Part shown: positions 45,720-56,623 of the stretch, piece after piece | Layout of the letters: the number at the start of each line of letters is the position of its first letter | How positions within the stretch are numbered: the stretch's first letter is position 1 | DNA from: CAWGJC01 sp965276665 | Lineage (GTDB): Bacteria; Pseudomonadota; Alphaproteobacteria; Acetobacterales; Acetobacteraceae | Direction of reading: 5' to 3' | Assembly (NCBI GenBank): GCA_965276665.1 | Contig: OZ255620.1 | Location: 496,001 to 560,000 of the forward strand | Length of the DNA: 64,000 nt | Position numbers and translations under genes: made by a program | Notes under the pieces: model-generated | Database searches by the model: none | What the model was told of the DNA's origin: nothing | The model's input: the letters and a program-made list of their open reading frames with translations, nothing else

Positions 45720-47456
45720 TTAATGAATTTCCGGCTCCGGCACCGGGGCCACGATCTGCAGGAAATCGAGATCGCAGCCAGTATCCGCCTGGCCGACATG
45801 GGAGGAGAACATCGCGCCGTAGCCGCGTGTATAGTGCGGCGCGGGTTTCTGCCAGGCGGCACGGCGGCGCTCAAGCTCGGTGTCCGGAATGTCGAGATGC
45901 AGGCGGCGTTCGGCGACGTCGAGCTCGATGATGTCACCGGTCTGCACGAGCGCGAACGGACCGCCGACATAGCTTTCCGGCGCCACATGCAGGATGCAGG
46001 CGCCATAGCTGGTGCCGCTCATCCGTGCGTCGGAGATTCGCACCATATCGCGCACGCCCTGGCGGACGAGTTTTTTCGGAATCGGCAGCATGCCCCATTC
46101 CGGCATGCCGGGGCCGCCTTGCGGACCGCCATTCTGCAGGACGAGCACGTGGTCGGCGGTCACGTCGAGATCATCGCGCTCCACCGCCTCCGCCATCGCG
46201 TCGTAATTGGCGAAGACGAGGGCGGGGCCACGATGTTTCAGCAGGCGCGGCTCGGCAGCGGAGGGTTTCATCACCGCGCCGCCGGGGCAGAGATTGCCGC
46301 GCAGGATGGCGATGCCTTCGGCCGCGCTGACCGGATTGTCGAGCGGGCGGATCACGTCCTCGTTCCACACGCGCGCGGTGGCGATCGCCTCGCCGAGCGT
46401 TTTTCCCGAGACGGTTTTCTGGCCGAGATCGAGGCGGTCCGCGACGCGCGACAGCAGCGCCGGCAGGCCGCCGGCGTAGTAGAAATCCTCCATCAGATAT
46501 TTGCCGGAGGGCCGCACGTTGGCGAGCACCGGCACGCCGCGCGACAGCTCGTCGAAGCGCTCGAGCACGAGCTCGATGCCGGCGCGGCGCGCCATCGCGA
46601 CGAGATGGATCATCGCGTTCGTCGATCCCGCGAGCGCGGCGCTGGCGACGATCGCATTGTCGAAGGATTTGGCGGTCAGGATGTCCCGCGGGCGCAGATC
46701 TTCCCAGACGAGCTCGACCGCGCGCCGGCCGCAGGCGGCCGCCATGCGGCGGTGCTGCGCGTCGGGCGCCGGGATGGACGAGGCGCCGGGCAGCGAGAGG
46801 CCGAGCACCTCGGTGAGCCCGGTCATGGTGGACGCGGTGCCCATCGTCATGCACACGCCGTCGGAGCGCGAGATGCCCGCCTCCATGTCGTCCCAATCCG
46901 CCGTGCTGATATTGCCGGCGCGTTTCTCGTCCCAGTATTTCCAGGCATCGCTGCCCGAGCCCAATGCCTGGCCGCGCCAATTGCCGCGCAGCATCGGGCC
47001 GGCGGGCATGAAGATCGCCGGCAGGTCGGCGCTGATCGCGCCCATTACGGTGGCCGGCGTGGTCTTGTCGCAGCCGCCCATCAGCACGACCCCGTCGACC
47101 GGCTGCGAGCGGAGGTTCTCCTCGACCTCCATCGCGAGCAGGTTGCGGTAGAGCATGGTCGAGGGTTTGACGAAATTCTCCGGCAGCGCCATCACCGGGA
47201 TCTCGACCGGGAAGCCGCCCGCCTCCAGCACGCCGCGCTTGATGTCCTCGACGCGGCCGCGGAAATGCTGGTGGCAATGCGCGAGCCCGCTCCAGGTGTT
47301 GACGATGGCGATCACCGGCTTGCCCGCGTAATCCTCCGGCGCCAGGCCCATCTGCTTCATCCGCGAACGATGGCCGAAGGAGCGCAGATCCTCCGGCCCC
47401 AGCCAGCGATGGCTGCGCAGCTCGTCGGGGCGGGTCGGGCGGCGGCGTTCGGTCAT
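45720..47456 (-). CDS. IlvD/Edd family sugar-acid dehydratase (L-arabonate dehydratase-like)
   Basis: A 578-residue Fe-S dehydratase of the IlvD/Edd family. The three cluster Cys are C61 (SGLAHCHQHF), C129 (GGCDKTTP) and C202 (DGVCMTMG), and the C-terminal MSGTSYGACILHVAPE segment carries the catalytic Ser region. Overall pattern (GRVEDIKRGVLEAGGFPVEI, YMEDFYYAGG-like MEDFYYAGGLPALL) matches pentonate dehydratases such as L-arabonate dehydratase more than dihydroxy-acid dehydratase. It would convert a pentonate to a 2-keto-3-deoxy-pentonate. It is the last gene of an importer operon, 16 bases after a permease, so the imported ligand is probably its substrate. Confidence 0.88.
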   Translation of the reverse strand: MTERRRPTRPDELRSHRWLGPEDLRSFGHRSRMKQMGLAPEDYAGKPVIAIVNTWSGLAHCHQHFRGRVEDIKRGVLEAGGFPVEIPVMALPENFVKPSTMLYRNLLAMEVEENLRSQPVDGVVLMGGCDKTTPATVMGAISADLPAIFMPAGPMLRGNWRGQALGSGSDAWKYWDEKRAGNISTADWDDMEAGISRSDGVCMTMGTASTMTGLTEVLGLSLPGASSIPAPDAQHRRMAAACGRRAVELVWEDLRPRDILTAKSFDNAIVASAALAGSTNAMIHLVAMARRAGIELVLERFDELSRGVPVLANVRPSGKYLMEDFYYAGGLPALLSRVADRLDLGQKTVSGKTLGEAIATARVWNEDVIRPLDNPVSAAEGIAILRGNLCPGGAVMKPSAAEPRLLKHRGPALVFANYDAMAEAVERDDLDVTADHVLVLQNGGPQGGPGMPEWGMLPIPKKLVRQGVRDMVRISDARMSGTSYGACILHVAPESYVGGPFALVQTGDIIELDVAERRLHLDIPDTELERRRAAWQKPAPHYTRGYGAMFSSHVGQADTGCDLDFLQIVAPVPEPEIH

Positions 47457-47472
47457 GCGCGGCGGGGTCCTC

Positions 47473-48324
47473 TCAACGTGCGGCTTCGCGACGGGCGCGG
47501 GTGACGATCTGGGTCGGGTTGACGAAGCGGAGCGCGATCAGCAGCCAGATCAGCGTCGTGACCATATAGACCACGGCCATCGCGTTGATCGATTGCTGCG
47601 CCCGCACGCCGGCCGCGAAGACCGAGTAGTAGAGCGCCACCACCAGCGTCTGGCTGCCCGGCCCGGCGGTGAGGAAGCTCAGCTCGAACATCGCGATGGT
47701 GCGCACCAGCACGAGCAGCAGCGCGGCCAGAATGCCGGGCGTGAGCAGCGGCACCAGCACATGCAGGAACAGCCGCCCGGTGCCCGCCCCGAACACGCGG
47801 GCGGCGGATTCGATCCGCGGATCGATCTGCTCGATGAACGGCACCATCACGAACACCACAAAGGGCACGGTCGGCACCAGGTTCGCCAGGATCACGCCGA
47901 GGATCGTGCCCGCGAACCCCGCGCGGTAAAGCACCGTCGCGAGCGGGATGCCGTATGTCATCGAAGGCACGAGCAGCGGCAGCAGGAAGACGAGCGTGAC
48001 CGCGCGCTTGCCCGGAAAATCCCGCCGTGCGAGCGCATAGGCGGCCGGGACGCCGACGAGACCGGAGATCAGCACCACCGCGCCCACCACCTCGAAGGTG
48101 ACGACCAGCACGTCCTGCAGCTGGAACTCGCCCCAGGCGTCGCTGAACCAGCTCAGCGTGTAGCCGGCCGGCAGCCAAGTGCCGAACCAGCGGCGCGACA
48201 GCGATTCCAGCACCACCGTCGCCACCATCGCGGCGAGATTGACGATGAAGAACACCACCACGGCCCAGACCGCGAAGGCCCAGAGCCGCTCGCCGAGATC
48301 GGTGCTCGCCCGCGCGCGCCTCAT
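47473..48324 (-). CDS. ABC transporter permease, PotC-like
   Basis: A 283-residue inner-membrane permease with six helices, of the MalF/PotC-type family. The coupling loop reads ESAARVFGAGTGRLFLHVLV. It overlaps the upstream permease (ATGA) and is followed after 16 bases by the dehydratase. It forms the channel with the other permease. Confidence 0.9.
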   Translation of the reverse strand: MRRARASTDLGERLWAFAVWAVVVFFIVNLAAMVATVVLESLSRRWFGTWLPAGYTLSWFSDAWGEFQLQDVLVVTFEVVGAVVLISGLVGVPAAYALARRDFPGKRAVTLVFLLPLLVPSMTYGIPLATVLYRAGFAGTILGVILANLVPTVPFVVFVMVPFIEQIDPRIESAARVFGAGTGRLFLHVLVPLLTPGILAALLLVLVRTIAMFELSFLTAGPGSQTLVVALYYSVFAAGVRAQQSINAMAVVYMVTTLIWLLIALRFVNPTQIVTRARREAAR

Positions 48325-49243
48325 CCCTTTCCGCCTCCCGCGGGACCGCGATAGACGAGACCGCGAAGCGCGAGGATCGCGGCCACGATCAGCACCTGCG
48401 CCGCCCCCATGATCATCGCGATCGCCGAGGCCATCGGATAATCGTATTGCTCATAGGCGGCGGTGTAGGCGGCGACCGAGATCACCCGTGTCGGTCCGGC
48501 CGGCTCGCCGAGCATCACCGCCGAAGGAAACACCGCGAAGGCCTGCACGAAGGAGAGGCAGAAGGTGATCGCGAGGCCGGGCACCAGAAGCGGCAGGATG
48601 ATCGCCCAGAACCGCGCCCGCCGCCCCGCGCCCAGCATCGCCCCCGCCTGCTCGAGCGACGGGTCGATGCCGGTCACGTAGGAGAGCGTGAGCAGGAAGG
48701 TGAACGGAAACCCGCTGATCACCAACGAGAAGAACACGCCCCAGTAATCGTGCACCAGGCGGACCGGCCGCGAGACCAGATGCAGGTTGATCAGCACCCG
48801 GTTCACCCAGCCAAGCGGGCCGAGATAGTTCAGCAATCCTTCGGCGATCAGCACGGTGCCGAGCGTGACCGGCACGACGAGGATGGTGGTGAGCAGCCGC
48901 TGATGGCGCATCAGCCGCACGCGCATCGCGATCGGGATCGAGAGGACGACGTTCAGCACCGTCGCCGGCACCGCGATCCAGAGGGTGATCCACACCGTGT
49001 TGTAGAGGAACGGGTCGGAGAAGAATTTCGCGTAGTTGGCGAGCGCGCGGCCGACTTTCGGGTGGAAGGAGAGCACCAATCCGTAGAGGAACGGATAGAC
49101 GAACAGCGCGATCACCACCGCGAGCGCGGGCAGCAGGAGAAGCGTCGTGCCGTCGAGCCCACGCTGCGCGAGCCGGAGGCGCAGCGGAACGGTATTGATT
49201 GCGCGCGGCTGGGCGATGTCCGCCGTCCCCTGCTGCGAGACGC

Positions 49244-49247
<4 letters not shown>
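48321..49247 (-). CDS. ABC transporter permease, PotB-like
   Basis: A 308-residue permease with six helices after a 30-residue cytoplasmic start. The coupling loop reads EQAGAMLGAGRRARFWAIIL and the following PLLVPGLAITF is typical. Four-base overlaps with the ATPase upstream and the second permease downstream indicate one coupled transcript. Confidence 0.9.
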
Positions 49248-50287
<1,040 letters not shown>

Positions 50288-50291
50288 GGCG

Positions 50292-51488
50292 TCAGGGCTT
50301 CCGCTTGCTGCCGACCTGCTGGTCCCAGCGCTGGAAGGCATAGACGAGGTTTTCCGCCGAGAGCGGCAATTCCACCGGTACGTCGGCGATCAGCTTCGCG
50401 TATTCCGGTCGTCCGAACTGCTTGATGTCGTCCTGGCTCTGCTGCGGCGCCATGTCGAGCGTGACGCCGGCCACCGCAGGCCCCGGATAGAAATAGCCGC
50501 GATCATAGGTATAGGCCTGCGCGGGCGGGCTCAGCAGATAGCTCATCAACTCGAGCAGCACGCCCACCCGCTCCGGCGTCACCAGCTTCGGGATCAGCAT
50601 GTAATGCGCGTCGCCGACCCAGTGGAACTTGTCGATCGCGAAGATTTTCGCGGTTTCCGGCACGGTGCCGAGCACGCGCGGGTTGATGTCCCATCCGGTG
50701 GTCGTGGCGATCATGTCGCGCGTGCCCTGGCCGAATTCCGTCATCACCTGCGCGGTGCCGGAAGGATAGTACTCGATGTTCTCGCCGAGTGCGGCGAGAT
50801 AGCTCCAGGTCTTGTCCCAACCATTCTTCGGATCCTGCGGATCCTTGTCGCCCAGGATATAGGGCATGCCCATCAGCAGCGTGCGGCCGGGCCCGGAATT
50901 CGCCGGCCGCGCGTACATGAAGCGGTTCTTGTTGGCGCGCGTCCAGGCGAGGAGATCGTCCGCCGTCTTCGGCAGCTGCTTCACCGTATCGGGCGAATAC
51001 TCGAAGAGCGGGCCGGACGGGTAGTAGGTGACGATCACCCCCTGGTCTTGCGCCAGCGACTGCATGCGCCAGGCGGCGGGCAGCAGGATCTTCTGCAGAT
51101 CGGGCAGCGCAGACGCGTGATCGGGCAGCAGTTTCAGCCACAGGCCCATCTGGATGCCGGCGGCGAGCGCGTCGGTGCCGACCAGCACCATGTCGATATC
51201 GCTCCGTCCCGCATCCTGCTCCGCCTTCACTTTGCCGGGCAATTCGGGCGCCGGCGCCTGGCTGAACGCGAAGCGCGAGACGAGCTTCGGGTTCTTCCGG
51301 CGGAAATCCTCGAAACCCCTTTGCGTGAGGGCGAGATTGCCGGCGGCGTCGATGATGTTGAGGGTGAGCGGCGAGGCCGGATTCTGCGCCCGCGCCGGTC
51401 GCGCGAGGCCGAGCCCGGCGCCGCCGAGCACGCCGCTGCCGAGCACGCCGCCGAGCACGCCGCGCCGTGTGGTCTCCCAATGTGTCAT
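50292..51488 (-). CDS. Extracellular solute-binding protein, PotD/AfuA-like
   Basis: A 398-residue periplasmic protein with a twin-arginine leader (TTRRGVLGGVLGSGVLGGAG) ending ARAQN. GGAGGGAATGTC upstream fixes the ATG at 51488. Family text: LNIIDAAGNLALTQRGFEDF, VGTDALAAGIQMGLWLKLLP, GVIVTYYPSGPLFEYSPDTV. It is first in the operon, divergent from the LacI regulator. Given the dehydratase at the end of the operon the ligand may be an aldonic acid; polyamine binding residues are not apparent. Confidence 0.88.
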   Translation of the reverse strand: MTHWETTRRGVLGGVLGSGVLGGAGLGLARPARAQNPASPLTLNIIDAAGNLALTQRGFEDFRRKNPKLVSRFAFSQAPAPELPGKVKAEQDAGRSDIDMVLVGTDALAAGIQMGLWLKLLPDHASALPDLQKILLPAAWRMQSLAQDQGVIVTYYPSGPLFEYSPDTVKQLPKTADDLLAWTRANKNRFMYARPANSGPGRTLLMGMPYILGDKDPQDPKNGWDKTWSYLAALGENIEYYPSGTAQVMTEFGQGTRDMIATTTGWDINPRVLGTVPETAKIFAIDKFHWVGDAHYMLIPKLVTPERVGVLLELMSYLLSPPAQAYTYDRGYFYPGPAVAGVTLDMAPQQSQDDIKQFGRPEYAKLIADVPVELPLSAENLVYAFQRWDQQVGSKRKP

Positions 51489-51580
51489 GACATTCCCTCC
51501 GATTTTCTGCACAGGCGGCTATCCCGCCGCGCCCTTGCCGCGTAACTTGCCCCGCCGGTACGGAGGAGAGTGCAGCGACC

Positions 51581-52657
51581 ATGCCGAACTCTGGTCCGAA
51601 CCTTGGGCCGAACACCGGACCGAACCCAGGGTCGGCCGCTGCCCTGCGCGGTCCCTCGCACGGCCCCTCCCACGGCACCGTGAAGATCACCGATGTGGCG
51701 GCCCATGCCGGCGTCGCGCCGATGACCGTCTCGCGCGTGCTGAATGCGCCCGAGCGGGTCACCAAGGAGACCGCGCTCCGCGTGCGCGCCGCGATCGCCG
51801 AGCTCGGCTACGTGCCGAACCTCGTCGCCGGCGGATTGTCGTCGCGGCGCTCGCGCATGATCGCGGCGATCGTGCCGACCATCGCCACGCCGGTCTTCGC
51901 CGATTGCATCGGCAGCTTCACCGACGCGCTGGAGTTCGCGGGCTATCACGTCGTGCTCGGCCTGTCCGGCTATCGGGAAGAACGCGAGGACAAGCTGATC
52001 GGCGCCTTTCTCGGGCGGCAGCCGGACGGGCTGCTGCTGACCGGCGCCGCGCATTCGGCGGCGACCCTGCGCCGGGTGGCGCGGGCCGGGATTCCGCTCG
52101 TTGAGATCTGGGACGCCGTCGCCGAGCCGGCCGACATGCTGGTGGGTTTCGACCATGCGAGCGTCGGCGAGGCGGTGGCGGCGTTCTTCGCGGAAGCCGG
52201 GCATCGGGATTTCGCGGTGATCGCCGCCGATGACCCGCGCGCCCGCGCGCGGCGCGACGGGTTCGTCGCTGAATTCGGGCGCCGGGGCGGAACCCTGGTG
52301 GCCGAGCAGCGTCTCGCGGCGCCGGGCAGCATCCTCGCCGGGCGCGAGGCGGCGCGGATGCTGCTCCCGAAACTCGCGGGCCGCACCGCTCTGTTCTGCA
52401 GCTCGGACATGGTCGCCGCAGGGGCGCTGCTGGAAGCGCGCGATGCCGGCCATGCGGTTCCAGACCGGATTGCGATCTGCGGGTTCGGGGATTTCGAGCT
52501 TGGCCGCGCGCTCACGCCGGCGATCACCACGGTGAAGGTGGAGAGTGCCGCGATCGGCGCGCTCTCCGCGGCATTGCTGCTGCGCCGGCTGCGCGGCGAG
52601 AGCGTCACCGCGCGCACCCTCGTTCCGTTCGCCATCGAGCGGCGGGGCTCCGCCTGA
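51581..52657 (+). CDS. LacI family transcriptional regulator (GntR-like)
   Basis: A 358-residue repressor. After an unusual N-terminal extension of 33 residues comes the helix-turn-helix and hinge (ITDVAAHAGVAPMTVSRVLN, then GYVPNLVAGGLSSRRS), and a periplasmic-binding-like effector domain (IAAIVPTIATPVFADCIGSF ... VGFDHASVGEAVAAFFAEAG) that resembles gluconate-type GntR. The extension is encoded by four imperfect 12-base repeats (51590-51637), giving GPNLGPNTGPNPGS. GGAGGAGAG supports the ATG at 51581; an in-frame GTG at 51677 would give a standard LacI start. It probably controls both the importer operon and the RraA/malate synthase operon. Confidence 0.9.
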   Translation: MPNSGPNLGPNTGPNPGSAAALRGPSHGPSHGTVKITDVAAHAGVAPMTVSRVLNAPERVTKETALRVRAAIAELGYVPNLVAGGLSSRRSRMIAAIVPTIATPVFADCIGSFTDALEFAGYHVVLGLSGYREEREDKLIGAFLGRQPDGLLLTGAAHSAATLRRVARAGIPLVEIWDAVAEPADMLVGFDHASVGEAVAAFFAEAGHRDFAVIAADDPRARARRDGFVAEFGRRGGTLVAEQRLAAPGSILAGREAARMLLPKLAGRTALFCSSDMVAAGALLEARDAGHAVPDRIAICGFGDFELGRALTPAITTVKVESAAIGALSAALLLRRLRGESVTARTLVPFAIERRGSA

Positions 52658-52758
52658 CCGATCTGTTCCCGCGCGGATCACGCCCCGTTTCCCCTTGCGT
52701 TACGCGGCGCATGCGCGTTTTGCCCGAAGCTCTTGATAGAATGTGCTCTAACGGCACA

Positions 52759-52772
52759 TGGTATCGATACCA
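52759..52772. promoter_or_regulatory. LacI-type operator palindrome
   Basis: TGGTATCGATACCA is a perfect 14-base palindrome with the central CG typical of LacI-family sites, in the 221-base gap between the LacI gene and the RraA-type gene. It fits repression of the RraA/malate synthase operon by the upstream regulator. Confidence 0.6.
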
Positions 52773-52878
52773 AGGCTGCATAGGCGCTCCGCGTCACCGG
52801 CGTCAAGCACCCGGTTGCGGGCCCGCGGCCGCTCTGAAACACTCCGCCCGCAAACGGATCGGGTTCTGGGAGGCGCGG

Positions 52879-53598
52879 ATGGACGGACTGGCGGCGGAGA
52901 CGCTCGCATGCCTGCGGCGGGCGAGCACGGCGACGCTCACCACGCAGCTCTTCAAGCGGGGCTTGCGCAACGTGTTCATCCAGGGGGTCCGCCCGCTCGG
53001 CCGCTACGGCGCGAACATGGTGGGGGCGGCGAGCACGCTCCGCTACATCCCGGCGCGCGAGGATCTGGACACCGTGTCGGTGTTCGAGAATCCGATGCAC
53101 CCGCAGCGCCGCGCGATCGAGATCACGCCGGCCGGGAACGTGCTGGTGATGGATTGCCGCGGCGATGCGCGCGCCGCGTCTGGCGGGCAAATCCTGATGA
53201 CGCGGCTGCAGAAGCGCGGCGTCGCCGGGGTGGTGAGCGATGCCGGCATCCGCGATGCCGGGCCGATCTCGGCGATGGATTTTCCGGTGTTCTGCGCGGG
53301 CCCTTCGGCGCCGCTCAATCTCGCGCTGCATCACGCGGTCGATATCGACGTGCCGATCGCCTGCGGCGGGGTGGCGGTCTATCCGGGCGATGCGGTCGTG
53401 GGCGATGGCGACGGCGTGGTGGTGGTGCCGCGCCATCTCGCCGACGAGGTGGCGCGTGACGCCGCCGAGCAGGAACGGCTCGAGACCTTCATCGTCGAGC
53501 GTGTCGCCGGCGGCGCGGCGCTGCCCGGCACCTATCCCGCGAATGCGGAGACACACGCCGCTTATGCGCAATGGTTGAAGGCGCGCGGCGAGAGCTGA
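52879..53598 (+). CDS. RraA-family protein, probable 2-keto acid aldolase
   Basis: A 239-residue RraA-like protein. ATG 52879 has GGGAGG upstream; the frame is open further but without a start signal. It keeps the residues of the 4-hydroxy-4-methyl-2-oxoglutarate aldolase subgroup: ASGGQILMTRLQKRGVAGVV followed by SDAGIRDAG with R125 and D126. RraA proper (RNase E inhibitor) lacks this function, so an aldolase is more likely. Beside a pentonate dehydratase-like gene and malate synthase, it could split a 2-keto-3-deoxy-pentonate into pyruvate and glycolaldehyde; that step is inference. Confidence 0.82.
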   Translation: MDGLAAETLACLRRASTATLTTQLFKRGLRNVFIQGVRPLGRYGANMVGAASTLRYIPAREDLDTVSVFENPMHPQRRAIEITPAGNVLVMDCRGDARAASGGQILMTRLQKRGVAGVVSDAGIRDAGPISAMDFPVFCAGPSAPLNLALHHAVDIDVPIACGGVAVYPGDAVVGDGDGVVVVPRHLADEVARDAAEQERLETFIVERVAGGAALPGTYPANAETHAAYAQWLKARGES

Positions 53599-53632
53599 CG
53601 CGCTGGTTCTGATCGAAGAGAGGGAGACCGCC

Positions 53633-55795
53633 ATGGCGCGGATCGAAGCGGGCGGCCTCAAGGTCGCGCAATCGCTGCATGATTTCGTCGTGCAGGAAGC
53701 CCTGCCGGGTACCGGCATCGCGGCCGAAGAGTTCTGGCGCAAGCTCGGCGCGATCTTCGCCGAGCTCGCGCCGCGCAATCGCGAGCTGCTGCGCACGCGC
53801 GACGAGATGCAGGCGCGCATCGACGAATGGCACCGCGCGCGCGCCGGCGCGCCGATCCCGGCGGCCGAATACGAGGCGTTCCTGCGCGAGATCGGCTATT
53901 TGCAACCCGAGCCGGAGGATTTCACAATCGGCACGGCAAATGTCGATGCCGAGATCAGCCGCATCGCCGGGCCGCAGCTGGTCGTGCCGGTGAACAATGC
54001 GCGCTATGCGCTGAACGCCGCGAATGCGCGCTGGGGCAGTCTCTACGACGCGCTCTACGGTACCGACGCGATCGACGAGTCGGATGGCGCGGAACGCGGC
54101 AAAGGGTTCAACCCGGCGCGTGGCAAGCGTGTCGTGGCGAAGGCGCGGCAGGTGCTCGACGAGGCGGCGCCGCTCGGCCATGGCAGCCATGCAGATGCCG
54201 CCGCCTATGCAATCATCGACGGGCTGCTTGCCGTGCGCCGCCAGGATGACAGCCGCGTCGGCCTCGCCGATCCGTCGCAGCTGGCGGGCTTCCGGGGCGA
54301 GCCGGAGGCGCCTTCCGCCATCCTGCTGCAGAAGCACGGGCTGCATATCGAGATCGTCATCGACCGTACGCACCCGATCGGCCGCGACGATCCGGCCGGC
54401 ATCGCCGATCTCGTTCTCGAATCCGCCATCACCACCATCATGGATTGCGAGGACAGCGTCGCCGCGGTGGATGCGGAGGACAAGGTCGAGGTGTATCGCA
54501 ACTGGCTCGGGCTGATGCGCGGCACGCTCGCCGCGAGCTTCGAGAAGGGCGGCCGCATGATGGAGCGGCGGCTCAACCCGGACCGCAGCTACGAGACGCC
54601 GGATGGCGGCACGCTGACCCTGCCGGGCCGCAGCCTGATGCTGGTGCGCAATGTCGGCCACCACATGTATACCGATGCGGTGACCGATGCGGCGGGGGAG
54701 GAATTGCCGGAAGGCATTCTCGACGCCGCGGTGACTTCTTTGATCGCGCTGCACGACGTGCGCGGCACGCCCGAGCTGCACAACAGCCGCGCCGGCTCGG
54801 CCTATATCGTCAAGCCAAAGATGCACGGACCGGAGGAGGTGGCGTTCACCGCCAACCTCTTCTCGCGTATCGAGGACATGCTGGCGATCCCGCGCAACAC
54901 GCTGAAGATGGGGATCATGGACGAGGAGCGGCGCACCACGCTCAACCTCAAGGCGGCGATCCGCGCCGCGACGAACCGCATCGTCTTCATCAACACGGGC
55001 TTCCTCGACCGCACCGGCGACGAGATCCACACCTCGATCGAGGCAGGTCCGATGATCCGCAAGAACGACATGAAGGGCGCGCCTTGGATCGCCGCCTACG
55101 AGAACCAGAATGTCGAGATCGGCCTCGCCTGCGGGCTGCGCGGCCGCGCGCAGATCGGCAAGGGCATGTGGGCGGCGCCGGACCGGATGGCGGAGATGCT
55201 CGAGCAGAAGATCGGCCACCCGCGCGCCGGCGCCAACACCGCCTGGGTGCCCTCGCCGACCGCGGCCACCCTGCATGCGCTGCATTACCTCGAGATCGAT
55301 GTCCCCGCGCGGCAGGACGAGATCGCGAACCGCCCGCGCGCCAAGCTGGGCGATATCCTCACCGTACCGCTCGCCACCGGGCGCAACTGGTCGGAGGAGG
55401 AGATCCGCCAGGAGCTCGACAACAACGTGCAGGGCATTCTCGGCTATGTCGTGCGCTGGATCGACCAGGGCGTCGGTTGCTCGAAAGTGCCGGATATCCA
55501 TGACGTCGGGCTGATGGAGGATCGCGCGACGCTCCGCATCTCCTCGCAGCACATCGCCAACTGGCTGCTGCACGGGGTGGTGACCGAGGCGCAGGTGAAG
55601 GCCACGCTGCAGCGGATGGCCGCGGTGGTCGACCGGCAGAATGCGGGCGATCCGGCCTATCGCCCGATGGCGCCGGGCTTCGACGGCGTCGCCTTCCAGG
55701 CGGCGAGCGACCTCATCTTCAAGGGCCGCGCGCAGCCGAACGGCTACACCGAATGGATCCTGCATTCACGCCGGCGCGAGGCGAAAGCCGCCTGA
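53633..55795 (+). CDS. glcB: Malate synthase G
   Basis: A 720-residue enzyme condensing glyoxylate with acetyl-CoA to malate; length and text match GlcB. Landmarks: RGKGFNP-type ERGKGFNPARGKRVV, IMDCEDSVAAVDAEDKVEVY, the substrate-binding Arg in MDEERRTTLNLKAAIRAATN, and the C-terminal catalytic Asp region VPDIHDVGLMEDRATLRISS. AGGGAGA upstream of the ATG, 34 bases after the RraA-type gene, so the two form an operon. It provides a route for the C2 product of the sugar-acid pathway (glycolaldehyde to glycolate to glyoxylate). Confidence 0.95.
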   Translation: MARIEAGGLKVAQSLHDFVVQEALPGTGIAAEEFWRKLGAIFAELAPRNRELLRTRDEMQARIDEWHRARAGAPIPAAEYEAFLREIGYLQPEPEDFTIGTANVDAEISRIAGPQLVVPVNNARYALNAANARWGSLYDALYGTDAIDESDGAERGKGFNPARGKRVVAKARQVLDEAAPLGHGSHADAAAYAIIDGLLAVRRQDDSRVGLADPSQLAGFRGEPEAPSAILLQKHGLHIEIVIDRTHPIGRDDPAGIADLVLESAITTIMDCEDSVAAVDAEDKVEVYRNWLGLMRGTLAASFEKGGRMMERRLNPDRSYETPDGGTLTLPGRSLMLVRNVGHHMYTDAVTDAAGEELPEGILDAAVTSLIALHDVRGTPELHNSRAGSAYIVKPKMHGPEEVAFTANLFSRIEDMLAIPRNTLKMGIMDEERRTTLNLKAAIRAATNRIVFINTGFLDRTGDEIHTSIEAGPMIRKNDMKGAPWIAAYENQNVEIGLACGLRGRAQIGKGMWAAPDRMAEMLEQKIGHPRAGANTAWVPSPTAATLHALHYLEIDVPARQDEIANRPRAKLGDILTVPLATGRNWSEEEIRQELDNNVQGILGYVVRWIDQGVGCSKVPDIHDVGLMEDRATLRISSQHIANWLLHGVVTEAQVKATLQRMAAVVDRQNAGDPAYRPMAPGFDGVAFQAASDLIFKGRAQPNGYTEWILHSRRREAKAA

Positions 55796-55882
55796 CCGCA
55801 GATTTGGCTGAGCGCAGAATTGGTTTGACGCCGGCGGCGGCGGCGGCGGAGCATCGGCGTCCCATGGACGCGGAGTTCCGCC

Positions 55883-56623
55883 ATGCGTCGCGCCATTCTC
55901 GCCGTCTTGCTGCTGGCCGCCGGGTTTTCGGCCCCGGCGCGCGCGACTGATCCGCCGAGCGTCGATCTCGCTCTGGTGCTGGTGGACGATGTGTCCGGCA
56001 GCATCAACGATTCCGAGTTCGAGCTGCAGAAGGACGGCTATCTCGCCGCGTTCAGCGATCCGCGGGTGATCGCCGCCATCCATGGGGGCGCCACCGGCGC
56101 GATCGCCGTGCGCTATGTCGAGTTCGCGAGCATGTACGAGGTCAAGAACGTGCTCGACTGGACCATCATCAAGGATGCGGCCTCCGCGCATGCCTTCGCG
56201 CAGGCGATGAAGGATGCGCCGCGCAGCTTCCGCGGCCGCACCGCGATCGGCGCCGGGCTCGATCTCGCGGCGAAGGACATCGCCGAAAGCGGGTATGACG
56301 CGCCCCGCAAGGTGATCGACATCTGCGGCGACGGCACCAACAATTCCGGCCGCGAGGCGACCGATGCGCGCGACGACGCGATGAAGCAGGGGATCACGAT
56401 CAACGGGCTCGCGATCGCCAATGAAAGCCCGGTGCCCTGGCTGCAGGCGCACACCCACCCGCCGGGGGGCCTGCCCAGCTATTACCGCGCCAATGTGACG
56501 GGCGGGGAATCGAGCTTCGTGCTGGAAATTCATGATTACGCCAGTTTCGGCGAGGCGATGACCCGCAAGCTGATCAACGAGATTGCCGAGCGCACGACGC
56601 ATCCGGCGCGGCTGCCCGGTTGA
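55883..56623 (+). CDS. DUF1194 von Willebrand factor A-like secreted protein
   Basis: A 246-residue protein with a signal peptide (RRAILAVLLLAAGFSAPARA) and a vWA fold. The metal-site motif is DDVSGSIN (DxSxS), and GRTAIGAGLDLAAKDIAESG and DICGDGTNNSGREATDARDD are DUF1194 signatures. The C-terminus FVLEIHDYASFGEAMTRKLI is also typical. Function of the family is unknown; a metal-dependent periplasmic binding role is likely. It stands after malate synthase but 88 bases away, probably in a separate unit with the small gene that follows. Confidence 0.88.
   Translation: MRRAILAVLLLAAGFSAPARATDPPSVDLALVLVDDVSGSINDSEFELQKDGYLAAFSDPRVIAAIHGGATGAIAVRYVEFASMYEVKNVLDWTIIKDAASAHAFAQAMKDAPRSFRGRTAIGAGLDLAAKDIAESGYDAPRKVIDICGDGTNNSGREATDARDDAMKQGITINGLAIANESPVPWLQAHTHPPGGLPSYYRANVTGGESSFVLEIHDYASFGEAMTRKLINEIAERTTHPARLPG

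Noticed and set aside
45201..47504. Long plus-strand frame opposite the IlvD/Edd dehydratase
   Set aside because: Composition is typical of an antisense shadow; the minus-strand frame has the complete dehydratase motifs with all three cluster Cys.
53489..55765. Long minus-strand frame opposite malate synthase G
   Set aside because: Antisense shadow of a full-length GlcB; no family resemblance.
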